From Spirochaetia bacterium (lineage in GTDB: Bacteria; Spirochaetota; UBA4802; UBA5550): a stretch of 61,927 nucleotides of DNA. The translations under genes were made by a program, and so were the position numbers. The DNA lies in the NCBI GenBank assembly GCA_009885955.1, contig VFJS01000025.1, forward strand, positions 1-61,927, given 5' to 3'. Under the pieces are notes generated by a model. That model worked only from the letters and a program-made list of their open reading frames with translations, was not told where the DNA came from and ran no database searches. This document shows positions 8,275 to 18,116 of this stretch, in pieces; position 1 is the stretch's first letter; each line of letters starts with the position of its first letter.

Positions 8275-8982
8275 ATGAAAAATGAACAAACCATAAAAAT
8301 ATTCAAAGCCGCTGCAGAAGGCAATATTAAGTCCATCGGGAAGGCCATAAAAAACGGAGCCAGCATTAAGGCAAGGGAGAAAGGGCATTCACCCCTTTCA
8401 ACTGCAGCCAGGGAGGGTCATCTGGATGTCGTCAAATATCTCATATCATTGAATGCCCCGGTAACAGACAAGGCACTGGCTGCTGCTTCAGTATCACCGA
8501 AAAACAGAATGGAAATCCTGAAACTGTTACAGATCACACAGATGAGGCAGGTTAAGCCCGATACAAAATTTAACACGACAGTTGATACAAATGTCCTCGT
8601 AGGAGCATACAAAGGCGACATGAAAAGGCTGAAATTGGGATTGAGCAAGTATGGCGACCCTGATTCTATAGACGGCCTGGACACATCGGCCCTCAGGTGG
8701 GCTGCAAGGTTCGGCCGGGTGGAGATTGTTGAAGAGCTCATACATGCAGGCGCAAAAGTTAACCTGGCAAGCAAGGCCGGTTGGACCGCAATCATGGAGG
8801 CAATAGTTGCCGGATCTCGGGAGATTGTTGAACTTTTAATCAAAAAAGGGGCCGATGTAAATTCTGTCACCTTTGTCAATGCCTCACCCCTCTACTTTGC
8901 CATGGAAAAGGGTGATGATGAAATAATAGATCTGCTAAAAAAACAGAAGGCTAAGTTAAATTCCCCTGTAGACATCAAGTAA
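8275..8982 (+). CDS. Ankyrin repeat protein
   Basis: A 235-aa protein built largely of ankyrin repeats. Clear repeat cores are GHSPLSTAAREGHLDVVKYL (about 39-58), DTSALRWAARFGRVEIVEEL, GWTAIMEAIVAGSREIVELL and ASPLYFAMEKGDDEIIDLL. No signal peptide is apparent, so it is probably a cytoplasmic protein-binding module. The start codon has no good ribosome binding site. The middle (about 80-110) is a less regular linker. The partner is unknown. Confidence 0.85.
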   Translation: MKNEQTIKIFKAAAEGNIKSIGKAIKNGASIKAREKGHSPLSTAAREGHLDVVKYLISLNAPVTDKALAAASVSPKNRMEILKLLQITQMRQVKPDTKFNTTVDTNVLVGAYKGDMKRLKLGLSKYGDPDSIDGLDTSALRWAARFGRVEIVEELIHAGAKVNLASKAGWTAIMEAIVAGSREIVELLIKKGADVNSVTFVNASPLYFAMEKGDDEIIDLLKKQKAKLNSPVDIK

Positions 8983-9348
8983 AGTTACCCTTAAACCCTT
9001 AGCCCTGGATGTCATTTATTACAATTTTTTCTCAACAAACCGGGCAACTATATATAAAAAAAATAATATACCCTCATCCTGACAGTGAGTCCGGTCCAGT
9101 CAGCTGCAGGAATATAAAACAACGATAAGAAATAATATTTTTTATAAAATATTATTGACACAATTAAATTCAAACTTTCATATTTCTGGACGACCATAAA
9201 ATATAAAAAATCTAAAGTTCTGCCTTTGCCCCGGGGGAAAGGCATGAAAATAACCGATCAATCTCCTGGCTATTTATTCAATAATAAAACCAGGAAATCA
9301 GATTATAATTTCACAACGGCATAAACTAATCATGTTAAGGAGAATATA
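8983..9348. other. Intergenic gap with one palindrome
   Basis: A 366-bp AT-rich gap without a convincing gene. It holds a 24-bp near-perfect palindrome at 9221-9244 (TGCCTTTGCCCC/GGGGGAAAGGCA) not followed by a T-run on the plus strand, so it may be an operator or weak transcript end. The ribosome binding site AAGGAG of the next gene is at the right edge. Confidence 0.55.
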
Positions 9349-10971
9349 ATGAGAGCAAAAAAAATAAAAATCAGAAACCTTGATTTACGCGACGGTCACC
9401 AGTCCTATTTTGCAACGAGGATGACTGATGCCCAGATAGATGAAGTCCTCCCCGATTTAATAGACGCCGGTTATTACTGCCTTGAAGTCTGGGGGGGGGC
9501 AACCCTGGACTCATGCATACGTTTCCTGAATCAGGACCCGTGGGAAAGGCTTGAAAAAATTGCAGCCGTCACTGCCAAAAAGACAGAGCTGGCCGCCCTG
9601 GCAAGAGGGATAAACCTTTTCGGCTACAACCCCTATCCTGATGATGTTGTTTATGAATTTATAAATCTGGCTGTTCGATCCGGTATTACCATCATGAGGA
9701 TCTTTGATGCGCTCAACGATATGGACAATCTGAAAATTACGATAAAAGCGGTTCAGGAGGCCGGTGGAAAAGCGGACTGCGGGCTATGCTACACAACAAA
9801 CCCCGTTTACACCTTCGGAGACAAAATGAAAAATCTCCTGAAAAAGGGCCGCTTCCCTAAATCAATTTATAATGTAAAATATTTCGTGGACAAGGCAATA
9901 GAAGTGGAGAAGATGGGAGCTGACATCCTCACCATTAAGGATATGGCCGGCCTCGTTGATCCGAAGATGACCTATGAACTCATTTCGGAGCTTAAGGCAA
10001 ACGTAAAAATACCCGTAAACCTCCATTCCCACTGCACGCCGGGTTACGCCCTCACCTCCCATGTCGCGGCGATTATGGCCGGTGTTGATGAACTCGATAC
10101 AGTGTCCTATACCTTTTCCGGAGGGCCCTCGCACCCGGCTGCGGAACTGGTTCATGAATATGCGAAAAAGCTCGGAGTTGATACAGGGCTCAATGAAAAA
10201 GTATTCCCGAAATTAAGGGAAAAACTGGTAAAAATAAGAAAGGAACTGGCCCCCTTTGATAACTACAAGGATTACAAATATGATATCCCGCTAACCCTGA
10301 CGCCGGAACAGCACGGCCTCATGGATGAATCCATACACCAGCTTCAGATGAAAAATTTTGACGGGGCGCTGAAAACTGTGCAGAAACTTGAAGCAGGCCT
10401 GGGGCTCCCTGAGCCCGATGAAGCGGTACGGCTGGCGCAGATTCCCGGCGGAATGTACTCAAACATGATATCCCAGCTGAAGGAGCTGAATCTTTCCCAC
10501 CATCTCCAGGAGGTACTTGAAGAAGTTCCCAGAGTCCGGATAAATGCAGGCATTGTTCCGCTGGTCACCCCGACCAGCCAGATTGTAGGGGTACAGGCTG
10601 TAAAAAATGTAATTTTAAAACACCAGGGTAAGGAGCCCTATTCCGATTTAACCGACCAGTATATTAATCTTGTGAAGGGTGAATATGGGAACACCCCGTC
10701 TCCAATATCCCCGGAATTCAGGAAGAAGATTACCGGGTCAAGGGAGGAGAAAAGGTTCGATACTGCAACATGGAAACATGCCGATGTTCCGGCAGGAATG
10801 AACCTGAGCAGAAAAGATATCATGCTCCTTGATCTTTTCCCGTCGGTTGCACTGAAGTTTCTCCAGCAGCGGGAGAAAGATAATGCTCCGGTGGTGCCTG
10901 ATGCAGGCATTCTGTACAATGAAGAATTTGCACGGATGATATCAGGGCTGTCAGGAAATTATTTGGTTTGA
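9349..10971 (+). CDS. Pyruvate carboxylase subunit B / oxaloacetate decarboxylase alpha-type carboxyltransferase
   Basis: A 540-aa carboxyltransferase that moves CO2 between biotin and pyruvate/oxaloacetate. The N-terminal TIM barrel has the metal-site motif RDGHQS (14-19), EVWGGATLDS, the TIKDMAGL segment with the presumed carbamylated Lys197, and LHSHCTPG with His226 and His228. The C-terminal conserved carboxylase domain follows (to about 460). The protein ends without a biotin carrier domain, as no AMKM motif is present, so the biotin protein and biotin carboxylase must be encoded elsewhere. AAGGAG precedes the ATG. The gene converges on an APC permease. The physiological direction cannot be told. 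Confidence 0.88.
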   Translation: MRAKKIKIRNLDLRDGHQSYFATRMTDAQIDEVLPDLIDAGYYCLEVWGGATLDSCIRFLNQDPWERLEKIAAVTAKKTELAALARGINLFGYNPYPDDVVYEFINLAVRSGITIMRIFDALNDMDNLKITIKAVQEAGGKADCGLCYTTNPVYTFGDKMKNLLKKGRFPKSIYNVKYFVDKAIEVEKMGADILTIKDMAGLVDPKMTYELISELKANVKIPVNLHSHCTPGYALTSHVAAIMAGVDELDTVSYTFSGGPSHPAAELVHEYAKKLGVDTGLNEKVFPKLREKLVKIRKELAPFDNYKDYKYDIPLTLTPEQHGLMDESIHQLQMKNFDGALKTVQKLEAGLGLPEPDEAVRLAQIPGGMYSNMISQLKELNLSHHLQEVLEEVPRVRINAGIVPLVTPTSQIVGVQAVKNVILKHQGKEPYSDLTDQYINLVKGEYGNTPSPISPEFRKKITGSREEKRFDTATWKHADVPAGMNLSRKDIMLLDLFPSVALKFLQQREKDNAPVVPDAGILYNEEFARMISGLSGNYLV

Positions 10972-10980
10972 AAACCGGTT

Positions 10981-12384
10981 TTATCTAACCTCTTTCCGGA
11001 ATATTTTTCCCTTCTTCCAGAAGTAAAAAATAAATCCGGAAGAGGTCATGAGAAGCCCCAGCATGGACGGAATGAATGCCGTCCATAGAGTTATAAATAA
11101 AAATATCAGATAGAGTATTATTATTCCAATCAGGCTGTAAGGATACAGCCAGGCCTTGTATGGCCTTTCCATGTCCGGGAATTTTTTTCTCAGTACAAAA
11201 ACCGATGTAAAAGTCATGATATTAAATATTGCGCCTGTTGCGGCAAAAAAGGCGATGAGTTCTTCATAGGAATTCTTTTTAAACGCGGCAAAAATCAGCA
11301 GCACCGACGCCCAGAGCGCCTGTGCAATCAGGGAATTATTGGGTGATTTGTATTTAGGATGGAGCACAGCCAGTTTGTCGAAGAAAAGCCCATCCCTTGC
11401 CATAACCTGCCACGACCTGGCCTTGCAGAGGATCTGGGTGCTCACATTGCCGAAGGTGTTGAGCATTACCGCTATGGAGAGCATAATTCCCCCTGCGCTC
11501 CCGAATGCCATCTGCATGGCATCCACTGCCACCGATTTTGATTCCATGATCTGCTGGACCGTGAGCTGGTATATGTATGCCGCGTTTGCGCCTGCATAGA
11601 GGAGCATGACACCGCCGATTCCAAAAAAAAGGGACAGGGGAAGGTTCCTCCTGGGATTCTTGACCTCCTCTGCCACGTAGCTCGCCCCCTCCCATCCGCT
11701 GAAGGCAAAAAAGGAGTACCTCATGGCCGCGCCAATGCTCACAATGCTGTCCCATGAAAAATTTTCCGGCCAGAAGGGATTCCCGAAATTGGCAAAACTC
11801 CCTTTGGCCGCGAAGGATATGCCTATAATGAGCCCGATTGCAATAACTTTCAGCGAGCTTAAAATATTCTGTACTATCCCGCTGATATGGACTCCAAAAA
11901 AATTAATAAATGTCAGGAGCCATATGCATGCCAGGGCTATTATTATCACCCATGGATGAGAATAGGATTCGCCATAGATTATGTTACAGAAGGCATTCAG
12001 GTATTCTGAAAAGACAAGGGCCACCGCGGCAATAGCAGCCGACTCTGACACGAAGAACATGGCCCAGCCCCGGAGAAAAGCCCACACAGGCGGATACGCT
12101 GCCCTGAGATATACATAGGGCCCCCCTGATTCGGGGATCATGGCAACAAGTTCGGCGTAGCACACGGCACCGAAAATAGTGACAAGCCCGCCAAGCGCCC
12201 ACACCAGGCCGAAGAGGGACGTGGAGGCCACAAGGGCCATAATCGGCCCGGGGGTCCGGAAAATTCCCGAGCCGATAATCTTTCCTATGACAATTGATAT
12301 TGCTTCAATAAGCCCGAGATCTCTTTTATATTCCGCTCTGCCGTCTGACGATTCGCATTTCCCTTTTGTATTATCGCATTCCAT
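10981..12384 (-). CDS. APC-superfamily amino acid permease
   Basis: A 467-aa inner membrane protein with about 12 hydrophobic segments. The first helix carries the APC signature IGKIIGSGIFRTPG (about 32-45), the loop that binds the substrate backbone. It resembles the LAT-like branch of the family, with YAELVAMIPESGGPYVYL in helix 3. The substrate is probably an amino acid but not predictable. It ends 10 nt from the convergent carboxyltransferase gene. Confidence 0.87.
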   Translation of the reverse strand: MECDNTKGKCESSDGRAEYKRDLGLIEAISIVIGKIIGSGIFRTPGPIMALVASTSLFGLVWALGGLVTIFGAVCYAELVAMIPESGGPYVYLRAAYPPVWAFLRGWAMFFVSESAAIAAVALVFSEYLNAFCNIIYGESYSHPWVIIIALACIWLLTFINFFGVHISGIVQNILSSLKVIAIGLIIGISFAAKGSFANFGNPFWPENFSWDSIVSIGAAMRYSFFAFSGWEGASYVAEEVKNPRRNLPLSLFFGIGGVMLLYAGANAAYIYQLTVQQIMESKSVAVDAMQMAFGSAGGIMLSIAVMLNTFGNVSTQILCKARSWQVMARDGLFFDKLAVLHPKYKSPNNSLIAQALWASVLLIFAAFKKNSYEELIAFFAATGAIFNIMTFTSVFVLRKKFPDMERPYKAWLYPYSLIGIIILYLIFLFITLWTAFIPSMLGLLMTSSGFIFYFWKKGKIFRKEVR

Positions 12385-12598
12385 TTAATGAATCCGGGTT
12401 CGTTTCAATTTCTAATGTTAATTGTCCCAATTTGCATTTCCTTACTATGCCGGCTTACAGGATCCCAGGCAGAATTGTAAAATAATTGATATGACAGATG
12501 TGGATGCGCAAACTCCAGTATTACCTGCAGTGATATATATATTAATAATTTCAGCTCTGAGATGATGCGGGGCCAGACCCCAGGGAATATATTTGCGC
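12385..12598. other. Intergenic region with short GGGG/CCCC hairpin
   Basis: This 214-bp stretch between two minus-strand genes holds a small GGGGCC...GACCCC inverted repeat near 12570-12583 that could end transcripts leaving the flavin reductase. No further structure is evident. Confidence 0.4.
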
Positions 12599-13105
12599 TT
12601 ACCTGCTGTTACAGGAAATTATTTCACCAATATACATTCTATGGTAATCCTGCGTTGGATATTTTTTTTCAATGCCTGGATCGATAAAATTGGACGGGTT
12701 AATATCCTGATAATATATTTTCCTGCATTCAATAACAATCCTCGCCTCATTAAATGCCACACTGCCTGAACCGGTCTCCACAACTGTAAGGCCTGTTTTG
12801 GATATCTTATCCACGTTTCTGCCGGAGTTAGATCCGCAGAATTTCAGGATGTCCCTGTGCTTCTCTTCAAAAAAGGAAAGTGTAAAGAGGTCATTTTTTT
12901 CTGCAAATTCATAGGTATACCTGTGGGGCCTGATGAATATGAAGCAGACATTTTTATCCCAGAGAACCCCCATTCCGCCCCATGATGCAGTCATAGTATT
13001 AAAGGAATCCTTTGCGCCAGCTGTGATGAGCATCCAGTCCGTGCCGATAAGCCTGAATGTATTATCATTAATCTGGCCCGGTTCTATAGAGTTAAAATTC
13101 TTCAT
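12599..13105 (-). CDS. Flavin reductase-like, FMN-binding split barrel protein
   Basis: A 168-aa protein of the flavin reductase-like/FMN-binding split barrel family. Recognisable parts are DWMLITAG, the FMN-phosphate segment NTMTASWGGMGVLW (about 36-49), FIFIRPHRYTYEFAEKND and the FTLSFFEE strand followed by the CGSNSGRNVDKISKTGL stretch. Members bind FMN and reduce flavins or act as NAD(P)H-linked oxidoreductases in anaerobes. It stands alone between the permease and parA. Confidence 0.85.
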   Translation of the reverse strand: MKNFNSIEPGQINDNTFRLIGTDWMLITAGAKDSFNTMTASWGGMGVLWDKNVCFIFIRPHRYTYEFAEKNDLFTLSFFEEKHRDILKFCGSNSGRNVDKISKTGLTVVETGSGSVAFNEARIVIECRKIYYQDINPSNFIDPGIEKKYPTQDYHRMYIGEIISCNSR

Positions 13106-13181
13106 TTAATTCCGCCATAGGACAAATTAGTACTGCCTGCTGTATTTTAATCATTATCAAATAAAATGATGATACCTTGAA

Positions 13182-13928
13182 TTATTTTGTACGTTCAAGT
13201 ATCTCTTTTGTCAGGTTCATGTAATCATCAGCACCGCTGCTGTCCGGTTTGTACTCAAAAATTGTTTTACCCCAGCTGGGGGCCTCCTGCAATGATACAT
13301 TGTCCCTGATCAAAGTATCAAAAAGCTTTCCGGGAAGCCTCTTTTTTGTTTCAGCGATGACTTCATTGCTGATCGATTTTTTTGAATTAAACATTGTACC
13401 GATAATACCGGTAATATCAAGATATTTATTGAGCCTCTTTTTGACCATCTGAACACCCTCAAAGAGGTTGTACATCCCGTGAAAAGGAAGAAACTGAACC
13501 TGGAGGGGAACAAATATCTCCCTGCAGAATGTCAGGGCATTGAGGGTAAGAACACCCAGCGACGGGGGGCAGTCAATGAGAATAAAATCATACCCTTCAG
13601 CCCTTTCAAATGCGTCCTTTAAGAGAAATTCCTTGGCCGGGATGGGTAAAAATTCGAGCCCCTTCAAATCGGGATTTGCCGGCACAAGATCAATGTTGTT
13701 CCGCTTGATAATGACATCTTCAAAACCCACATCACCCTTCAGGACATCATAAACAGAGAGTTTAATATTATTCGGATTGAATCCGAAATGATAGGTCGTC
13801 TGCGCCTGATGGTCAATATCGATTACCAGCACCTTCTTGTTTAAAAGTTCAAGGCCGGCGGCGATGTTGACCGTGCTGGTGGTTTTCCCGACGCCCCCTT
13901 TATTGTTTGATATAGATACAATTCTCAT
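13182..13928 (-). CDS. parA: ParA/Soj-family partition ATPase
   Basis: A 248-aa P-loop ATPase of the ParA/MinD superfamily. The N-terminus is MRIVSISNNKGGVGKTT with the deviant Walker A lysines; then IDIDHQAQTT and the Walker B region DFILIDCPPSLGVL. ParA coats the nucleoid and moves parS-ParB complexes. The start at 13928 (GGTGA 6 nt upstream) is favoured over an upstream in-frame ATG at 13973. No parB follows. It lies downstream of mnmE in the same direction, a place where parA/parB often sit in bacteria that keep the rpmH block near the origin. Confidence 0.9.
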   Translation of the reverse strand: MRIVSISNNKGGVGKTTSTVNIAAGLELLNKKVLVIDIDHQAQTTYHFGFNPNNIKLSVYDVLKGDVGFEDVIIKRNNIDLVPANPDLKGLEFLPIPAKEFLLKDAFERAEGYDFILIDCPPSLGVLTLNALTFCREIFVPLQVQFLPFHGMYNLFEGVQMVKKRLNKYLDITGIIGTMFNSKKSISNEVIAETKKRLPGKLFDTLIRDNVSLQEAPSWGKTIFEYKPDSSGADDYMNLTKEILERTK

Positions 13929-13992
13929 TATTTCACCGTTATTTATTGGATAAATTGAATCACAATTTGTCAATGAGAAAATGTTTTTTTCC

Positions 13993-15351
13993 CTATTTGC
14001 CTATGCAGAACTTGCTGAAGATTGAATGCAGAACATCATCGGGAGAAATCTCTCCGGTTATCTCGGAAAGGGAGTCAATGAGAGCCTGAAGCTCAAAAGC
14101 AATAATCTCAATGGGCTCCGATGCATCTATCAAATCCAGGACATTCTTAATGATACCCAGCGCATTTTCCAGGATCAATATGACACGCATATCAGCAACA
14201 AACGTGTTGTTAATCTCCGGGAGTTCACCGGCCAGGATGGATAATAGTTCCATTTCAAGCTCTTTCAGACCCGATCCCTTAAGAGCGGAAAACCGTATCC
14301 CCACGGACCCTAATTTTTTTTCAATTCTATCAACATCCTCACCGGACGAAATATCAATTTTATTGATCAGATAAACGGTTTTTTTCCCTGAAAGAGTTTC
14401 AATTATTTTCATGTCGTCATCATCCACGCCGGTGGAGGAGTCGATAACCATGAGAATAATTGATGAGGACTGGATCTTTTTTCTGCTCAGTTCTATCCCC
14501 AGCTTTTCAATTTTATCTTCAGAGATATTAATTCCTGCAGTATCAATCAAATTTATCTGTATCCCATTTAGATGAAAGCTTTCCCGTATGATATCCCTGG
14601 TTGTTCCCGGAATGTCGGAAACAATAGCCCTCTCCTGGTTCAGTACATAATTAAGGATACTCGATTTCCCCACATTGGGCTTCCCGATTATCACCACATC
14701 AATGCCGTGGGATATCTTCTCACCGAGCCTGCACCTTCTCAGGAGATCATCAATCATATCATGAATTTTAGCTGCTTTTTTCAGCAGCTCAGATCCCGGT
14801 GTGAGATCAATTTCCTGATCAACAAAATCGATAGAAGATTCTATGTCGCTTTTTATGTCGATGATGTGATCTTTAATTTCGTAGATGATCTTCTTCAGAG
14901 AGCCATGCATCTGACGAAATGCCGTATCGACCTCCCATTCACTCCCTGCTCTGATGATATGATTTATCGCCTCTGCCTCGGTAAGGTCCATCTTGCCGTT
15001 CAAAAACGCCCGTTTGCTGAATTCCCCGGGTTCCGCCATCCTGAGGCCGCGGCTTATCAGAAGCTTCAATATCCGGTGGATAATTATGAGATTCCCATGG
15101 CAGATTATCTCAACCATATCCTCCCCGGTAAAGCTCTTCGGGGAGATATACTTAATCAGGATCACATCATCTATCTTATTGTCATTATCAGCAATTGTTC
15201 CAAAAGCGGCATAGCGCGGTTTACTTTTGATGGGGGCGGTGAAAATAGAATCAGCAGTAGAGAATGATTCCGCGCCGCTGATTCTTATAATACCGAGGGT
15301 TGAGTTTATTGAGGGTGTTGCCTGCGCGCAAATTGTTTCATCATGATACAT
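13993..15351 (-). CDS. mnmE: tRNA modification GTPase MnmE
   Basis: Works with MnmG to make cmnm5U/nm5U at the wobble position of certain tRNAs. At 452 aa it has the full family layout: the N-terminal folate-binding domain (IRISG, GEDMVEIICHGN), the central helical domain, an inserted G domain with GKPNVGKSS, the switch GTTRD, DTAG and NKID, and the invariant C-terminus FCIGK, whose Cys is catalytic. It follows jag after only 5 nt, so they share an operon. No mnmG lies in the window. Confidence 0.97.
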   Translation of the reverse strand: MYHDETICAQATPSINSTLGIIRISGAESFSTADSIFTAPIKSKPRYAAFGTIADNDNKIDDVILIKYISPKSFTGEDMVEIICHGNLIIIHRILKLLISRGLRMAEPGEFSKRAFLNGKMDLTEAEAINHIIRAGSEWEVDTAFRQMHGSLKKIIYEIKDHIIDIKSDIESSIDFVDQEIDLTPGSELLKKAAKIHDMIDDLLRRCRLGEKISHGIDVVIIGKPNVGKSSILNYVLNQERAIVSDIPGTTRDIIRESFHLNGIQINLIDTAGINISEDKIEKLGIELSRKKIQSSSIILMVIDSSTGVDDDDMKIIETLSGKKTVYLINKIDISSGEDVDRIEKKLGSVGIRFSALKGSGLKELEMELLSILAGELPEINNTFVADMRVILILENALGIIKNVLDLIDASEPIEIIAFELQALIDSLSEITGEISPDDVLHSIFSKFCIGK

Positions 15352-15356
15352 GGAAC

Positions 15357-16001
15357 CTATTTACTTGTACTGGGAATGATCTTTATTTTTCTGTATATCC
15401 CCTGGCCTTCACTTTTCGTAATGACCCGATTATCATTCTGAAGGGTAAGATGTATCAGCCTGCGCTCAAAGGGGTTCATAGGCTCCAGGGTCCATGGCTT
15501 TCCGGTTTTTATCACCTTCATGGCAATGTCCTTTGACATTTTTCTGAGAGACCTCTCCCTTTTTTCCCTGTAGAGTTCAATATCGAGTATAATTTTCTTG
15601 TCACTTTTTGTTATGCTGTTCACCATCAGGTTTACCATGAACTGAAGGGCTTCCAGTGTTTTCCCCTTTCTCCCGATAATAAGGCCGGAATGCTTTTCGC
15701 TCTCAAGCTCCACATACACCTTTGACTGCCCTTCCTTGATATCCTTAATGGCCGCGATTATCTCCATTTTATTCAGTATATTTTCAATCACTTCCTTAGT
15801 TGTGACTTTTACTTCCACACTGTTTTCATTATAGTAAAGCCTGATTTTCGCAGGCCTCGATATACCGAGTCCGAATATTCCGCTTTTCCCTTTGTCGGTC
15901 ACTTCTATATCAACCTTGGATGCATCGGTTATTCCTAATTCGGCAAGGGCTTTTTTTGTTGCTTCATCAACTGTTCTCCCTTCTATCTCTATAACCTTCA
16001 T
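15357..16001 (-). CDS. jag: RNA-binding protein Jag/KhpB
   Basis: A 214-aa RNA-binding protein with the three Jag parts: Jag-N (MKVIEIEGRTVDEATKKAL), a KH domain with the IIGRKGKTLEALQ loop (about 112-124), and an R3H domain with RRLIHLTL (about 185-192). In several bacteria KhpB acts with KhpA in post-transcriptional control of cell envelope growth. It sits between yidC and mnmE in the classical order with short gaps. Confidence 0.93.
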   Translation of the reverse strand: MKVIEIEGRTVDEATKKALAELGITDASKVDIEVTDKGKSGIFGLGISRPAKIRLYYNENSVEVKVTTKEVIENILNKMEIIAAIKDIKEGQSKVYVELESEKHSGLIIGRKGKTLEALQFMVNLMVNSITKSDKKIILDIELYREKRERSLRKMSKDIAMKVIKTGKPWTLEPMNPFERRLIHLTLQNDNRVITKSEGQGIYRKIKIIPSTSK

Positions 16002-16023
16002 ATAGTTACCTCCAAATATATAA

Positions 16024-17757
16024 TTATTTCTTTTTCTTCTTCAGCATCTGTTTCACAATCTCCAGTTTTGGCTGCCCGTTTTTGTTCCTCGTGACATAGA
16101 GCTGCTGCGCCACCTGGAAAACGTTCTGAAGCGTCCAGTACAGAACCAGCCCGGAAGGCATGGACCAGAATATAAAGATAAATACCGCGGGCATCATCAT
16201 GGTCATCATCTTCTGCTGCGGTCCTGCCTCCACAGTAGTCATCTTCTGCTGCAGATAGGTTGATGCGGTCATCAGTACCGGCAGAATATTGATATCGAAA
16301 CCGGAAATATGCCCCACGGTATCGGGCATTGACAGATCCTTAATCCAGAAAATAAATGGAGCATTCCATAGATCGATGGAATTGATGAGGGCGCTATACA
16401 GGCCGAAGAAAAAAGGCATCTGGAGCACAACGGGAAGACAGCCCCCAAGGGGATTAACCTTTTCCTGCTTGTACAGCTTCATCGTCTCCTTTTGTATTAC
16501 ATCCGGTTTGTCCTTGTATTTTGCTTTTAACTCATTTATTTTTGGAGTCAGCCCCTGCATTTTTTTCATGGAATTGGTTGATTTATTGGTAAGAGGCATA
16601 AATACAATTTTTGTAATGATAGAAAAAAATACGAGGGCCCAGCCCATGTTGCCGAATATTTTATTAAGTCCAAGGAGGCTCCACATGACAAAATATCTTA
16701 TCGGCTCAATCCATTTGCTCACATCAGCCGCATCGACTATGGACTCGCTGATAGCCCTAAGCCTGTCCTTGTCTTTCTCGCCTACATAAATGCGGAATTT
16801 TTTTATGATATCCGTATCCGGCTTCAGGTTTGCTCCTTTAACGGCAAGCCCTGTCCTGAAAGCAGTTTTATCCCTGTTATCAGAAATAACTTCGCTCCCC
16901 TGAAAACTCTCAGGCATCATGATCAGTAAAAGGTACCTGCTCATCAAACCGACCCAGGCCACATTTCCCTGAGCCTTCTTAATAACGCCTTCTTTTGTGA
17001 AAAAACCGCTCCCCTTGCTCTCCTGAACAAAGCTGCCATTTAACGAATATATCCCTGAAACCTGGTTGTACGTATTTTTAAAGTCAATTGCAGGGCCGAG
17101 CATATCGGAAGAAGAAAATATTATATTTTTATCATCAAGAAATAATTCTTTTTTTCCCTTATTAATGATCCGGTACTCCACGGCAAAATCATCCCCTTTC
17201 TCGGTAAAGGCATAGGTTTTATGGATTTGTACCGGAGTATCGTTAAGCATAATGTCAGTGAAAAAAGTTATGCCTTTTTCCGATTTTTTTTCATGGCCCC
17301 AGATGACCCCATCAATTTCGCTTCCGGTCATGAATTCATCTTCGCTGAAATGAATGGGAAAATCTATGATATTTCTGGAGTTATACGGGGTATTGTTTAG
17401 AATAATTTCAAGATTTGAACCGTCTTTATCCTTTCTCTCTTTGAGCTTTAAACTCTTAATAGCACCGCCTCTGTTGGTCATTAAAAAACTGAATTTTTCA
17501 GAATTGAAAGCAAATGTTTTTTCTTCTGCCCTATCCGGTTTTTTTAAGGCTTTTACAGGTTTTGATACCGGAATGATTCCGGGATCAGTTTTACGGCTTT
17601 GATCCCCTCCAACAGTTTTATCAGCTTTCTCAGTTACAGTACTTTTCCCGGGCGTTTCGTCCTTTTTAACATTCTGGGTATCGGGTTTAATAATCAGAAA
17701 CCAGACCCCCCAAAGTGCGGCAGTTAGTAAAAAAGCAATTAAAGTTCTCTTTTCCAT
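16024..17757 (-). CDS. yidC: Membrane protein insertase YidC
   Basis: A 577-aa inner membrane insertase of Gram-negative type. An N-terminal membrane anchor (TLIAFLLTAALWGVWFLI) is followed by a Lys/Asp-rich linker, a large periplasmic domain (about 80-350), and the conserved five-helix core with FVMWSLLGLNKIFGNMGWAL, MKKMQGLTPKINELKAKYKD, NPLGGCLPVVLQMPFFFGLY and FWSMPSGLVLYWTLQNVFQ. The tail is very basic. YidC inserts and folds membrane proteins alone or with SecYEG. The order yidD-yidC-jag is the usual one. Confidence 0.97.
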   Translation of the reverse strand: MEKRTLIAFLLTAALWGVWFLIIKPDTQNVKKDETPGKSTVTEKADKTVGGDQSRKTDPGIIPVSKPVKALKKPDRAEEKTFAFNSEKFSFLMTNRGGAIKSLKLKERKDKDGSNLEIILNNTPYNSRNIIDFPIHFSEDEFMTGSEIDGVIWGHEKKSEKGITFFTDIMLNDTPVQIHKTYAFTEKGDDFAVEYRIINKGKKELFLDDKNIIFSSSDMLGPAIDFKNTYNQVSGIYSLNGSFVQESKGSGFFTKEGVIKKAQGNVAWVGLMSRYLLLIMMPESFQGSEVISDNRDKTAFRTGLAVKGANLKPDTDIIKKFRIYVGEKDKDRLRAISESIVDAADVSKWIEPIRYFVMWSLLGLNKIFGNMGWALVFFSIITKIVFMPLTNKSTNSMKKMQGLTPKINELKAKYKDKPDVIQKETMKLYKQEKVNPLGGCLPVVLQMPFFFGLYSALINSIDLWNAPFIFWIKDLSMPDTVGHISGFDINILPVLMTASTYLQQKMTTVEAGPQQKMMTMMMPAVFIFIFWSMPSGLVLYWTLQNVFQVAQQLYVTRNKNGQPKLEIVKQMLKKKKK

Positions 17758-17843
17758 TATATTTTCCTTAAATAATTAATCATAATCAAGCTGCAATAGC
17801 AAGCCATGAAAATCATATCCATTATCTGAAAGTTTTTTGCAGA

Positions 17844-18116
17844 TTATTTAAAAAGGCGAAATGTGTCGGGGACAGGGTCGTAACCGCCATCTTTCCAGGG
17901 ATTACAGGATATAATCCTTTTCACAGATAAAAAAATTCCTTTAAAAACCCCATGCCGGTTAAGGGCATCAATTGAATACCTGGAGCATGAAGGATAATAT
18001 CTGCAGGAAGGATGTAAAAGTGCAGTGATAAAATTCTGATATATTTTAATAATAACTATAAGAATATAAACTATCAGTTTGCCTGAATGCCCAGCTATTT
18101 TTAATATAAAACTCAT
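17844..18116 (-). CDS. yidD: Membrane protein insertion efficiency factor YidD
   Basis: A 90-aa protein with the complete YidD signature: an N-terminal amphipathic/hydrophobic helix, CRYYPSCSRYSIDAL (about 38-52), HGVFKGIFLSVKRI and CNPWKDGGYDPVP. It assists YidC-dependent insertion. Its ATG overlaps the stop of rnpA by 4 nt, which indicates translational coupling. Confidence 0.96.
   Translation of the reverse strand: MSFILKIAGHSGKLIVYILIVIIKIYQNFITALLHPSCRYYPSCSRYSIDALNRHGVFKGIFLSVKRIISCNPWKDGGYDPVPDTFRLFK

Noticed and set aside
9048-9245. Minus-strand 65-aa reading frame in the gap before the carboxyltransferase gene
   Set aside because: No ribosome binding site, low-complexity aromatic-rich product and no family resemblance; it also runs over the palindrome at 9221-9244.
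10972-10983. AAAACCGGTTTT as a bidirectional terminator between the carboxyltransferase and permease genes
   Set aside because: A 12-bp palindrome with no loop cannot form a useful RNA hairpin, and no T-run follows.
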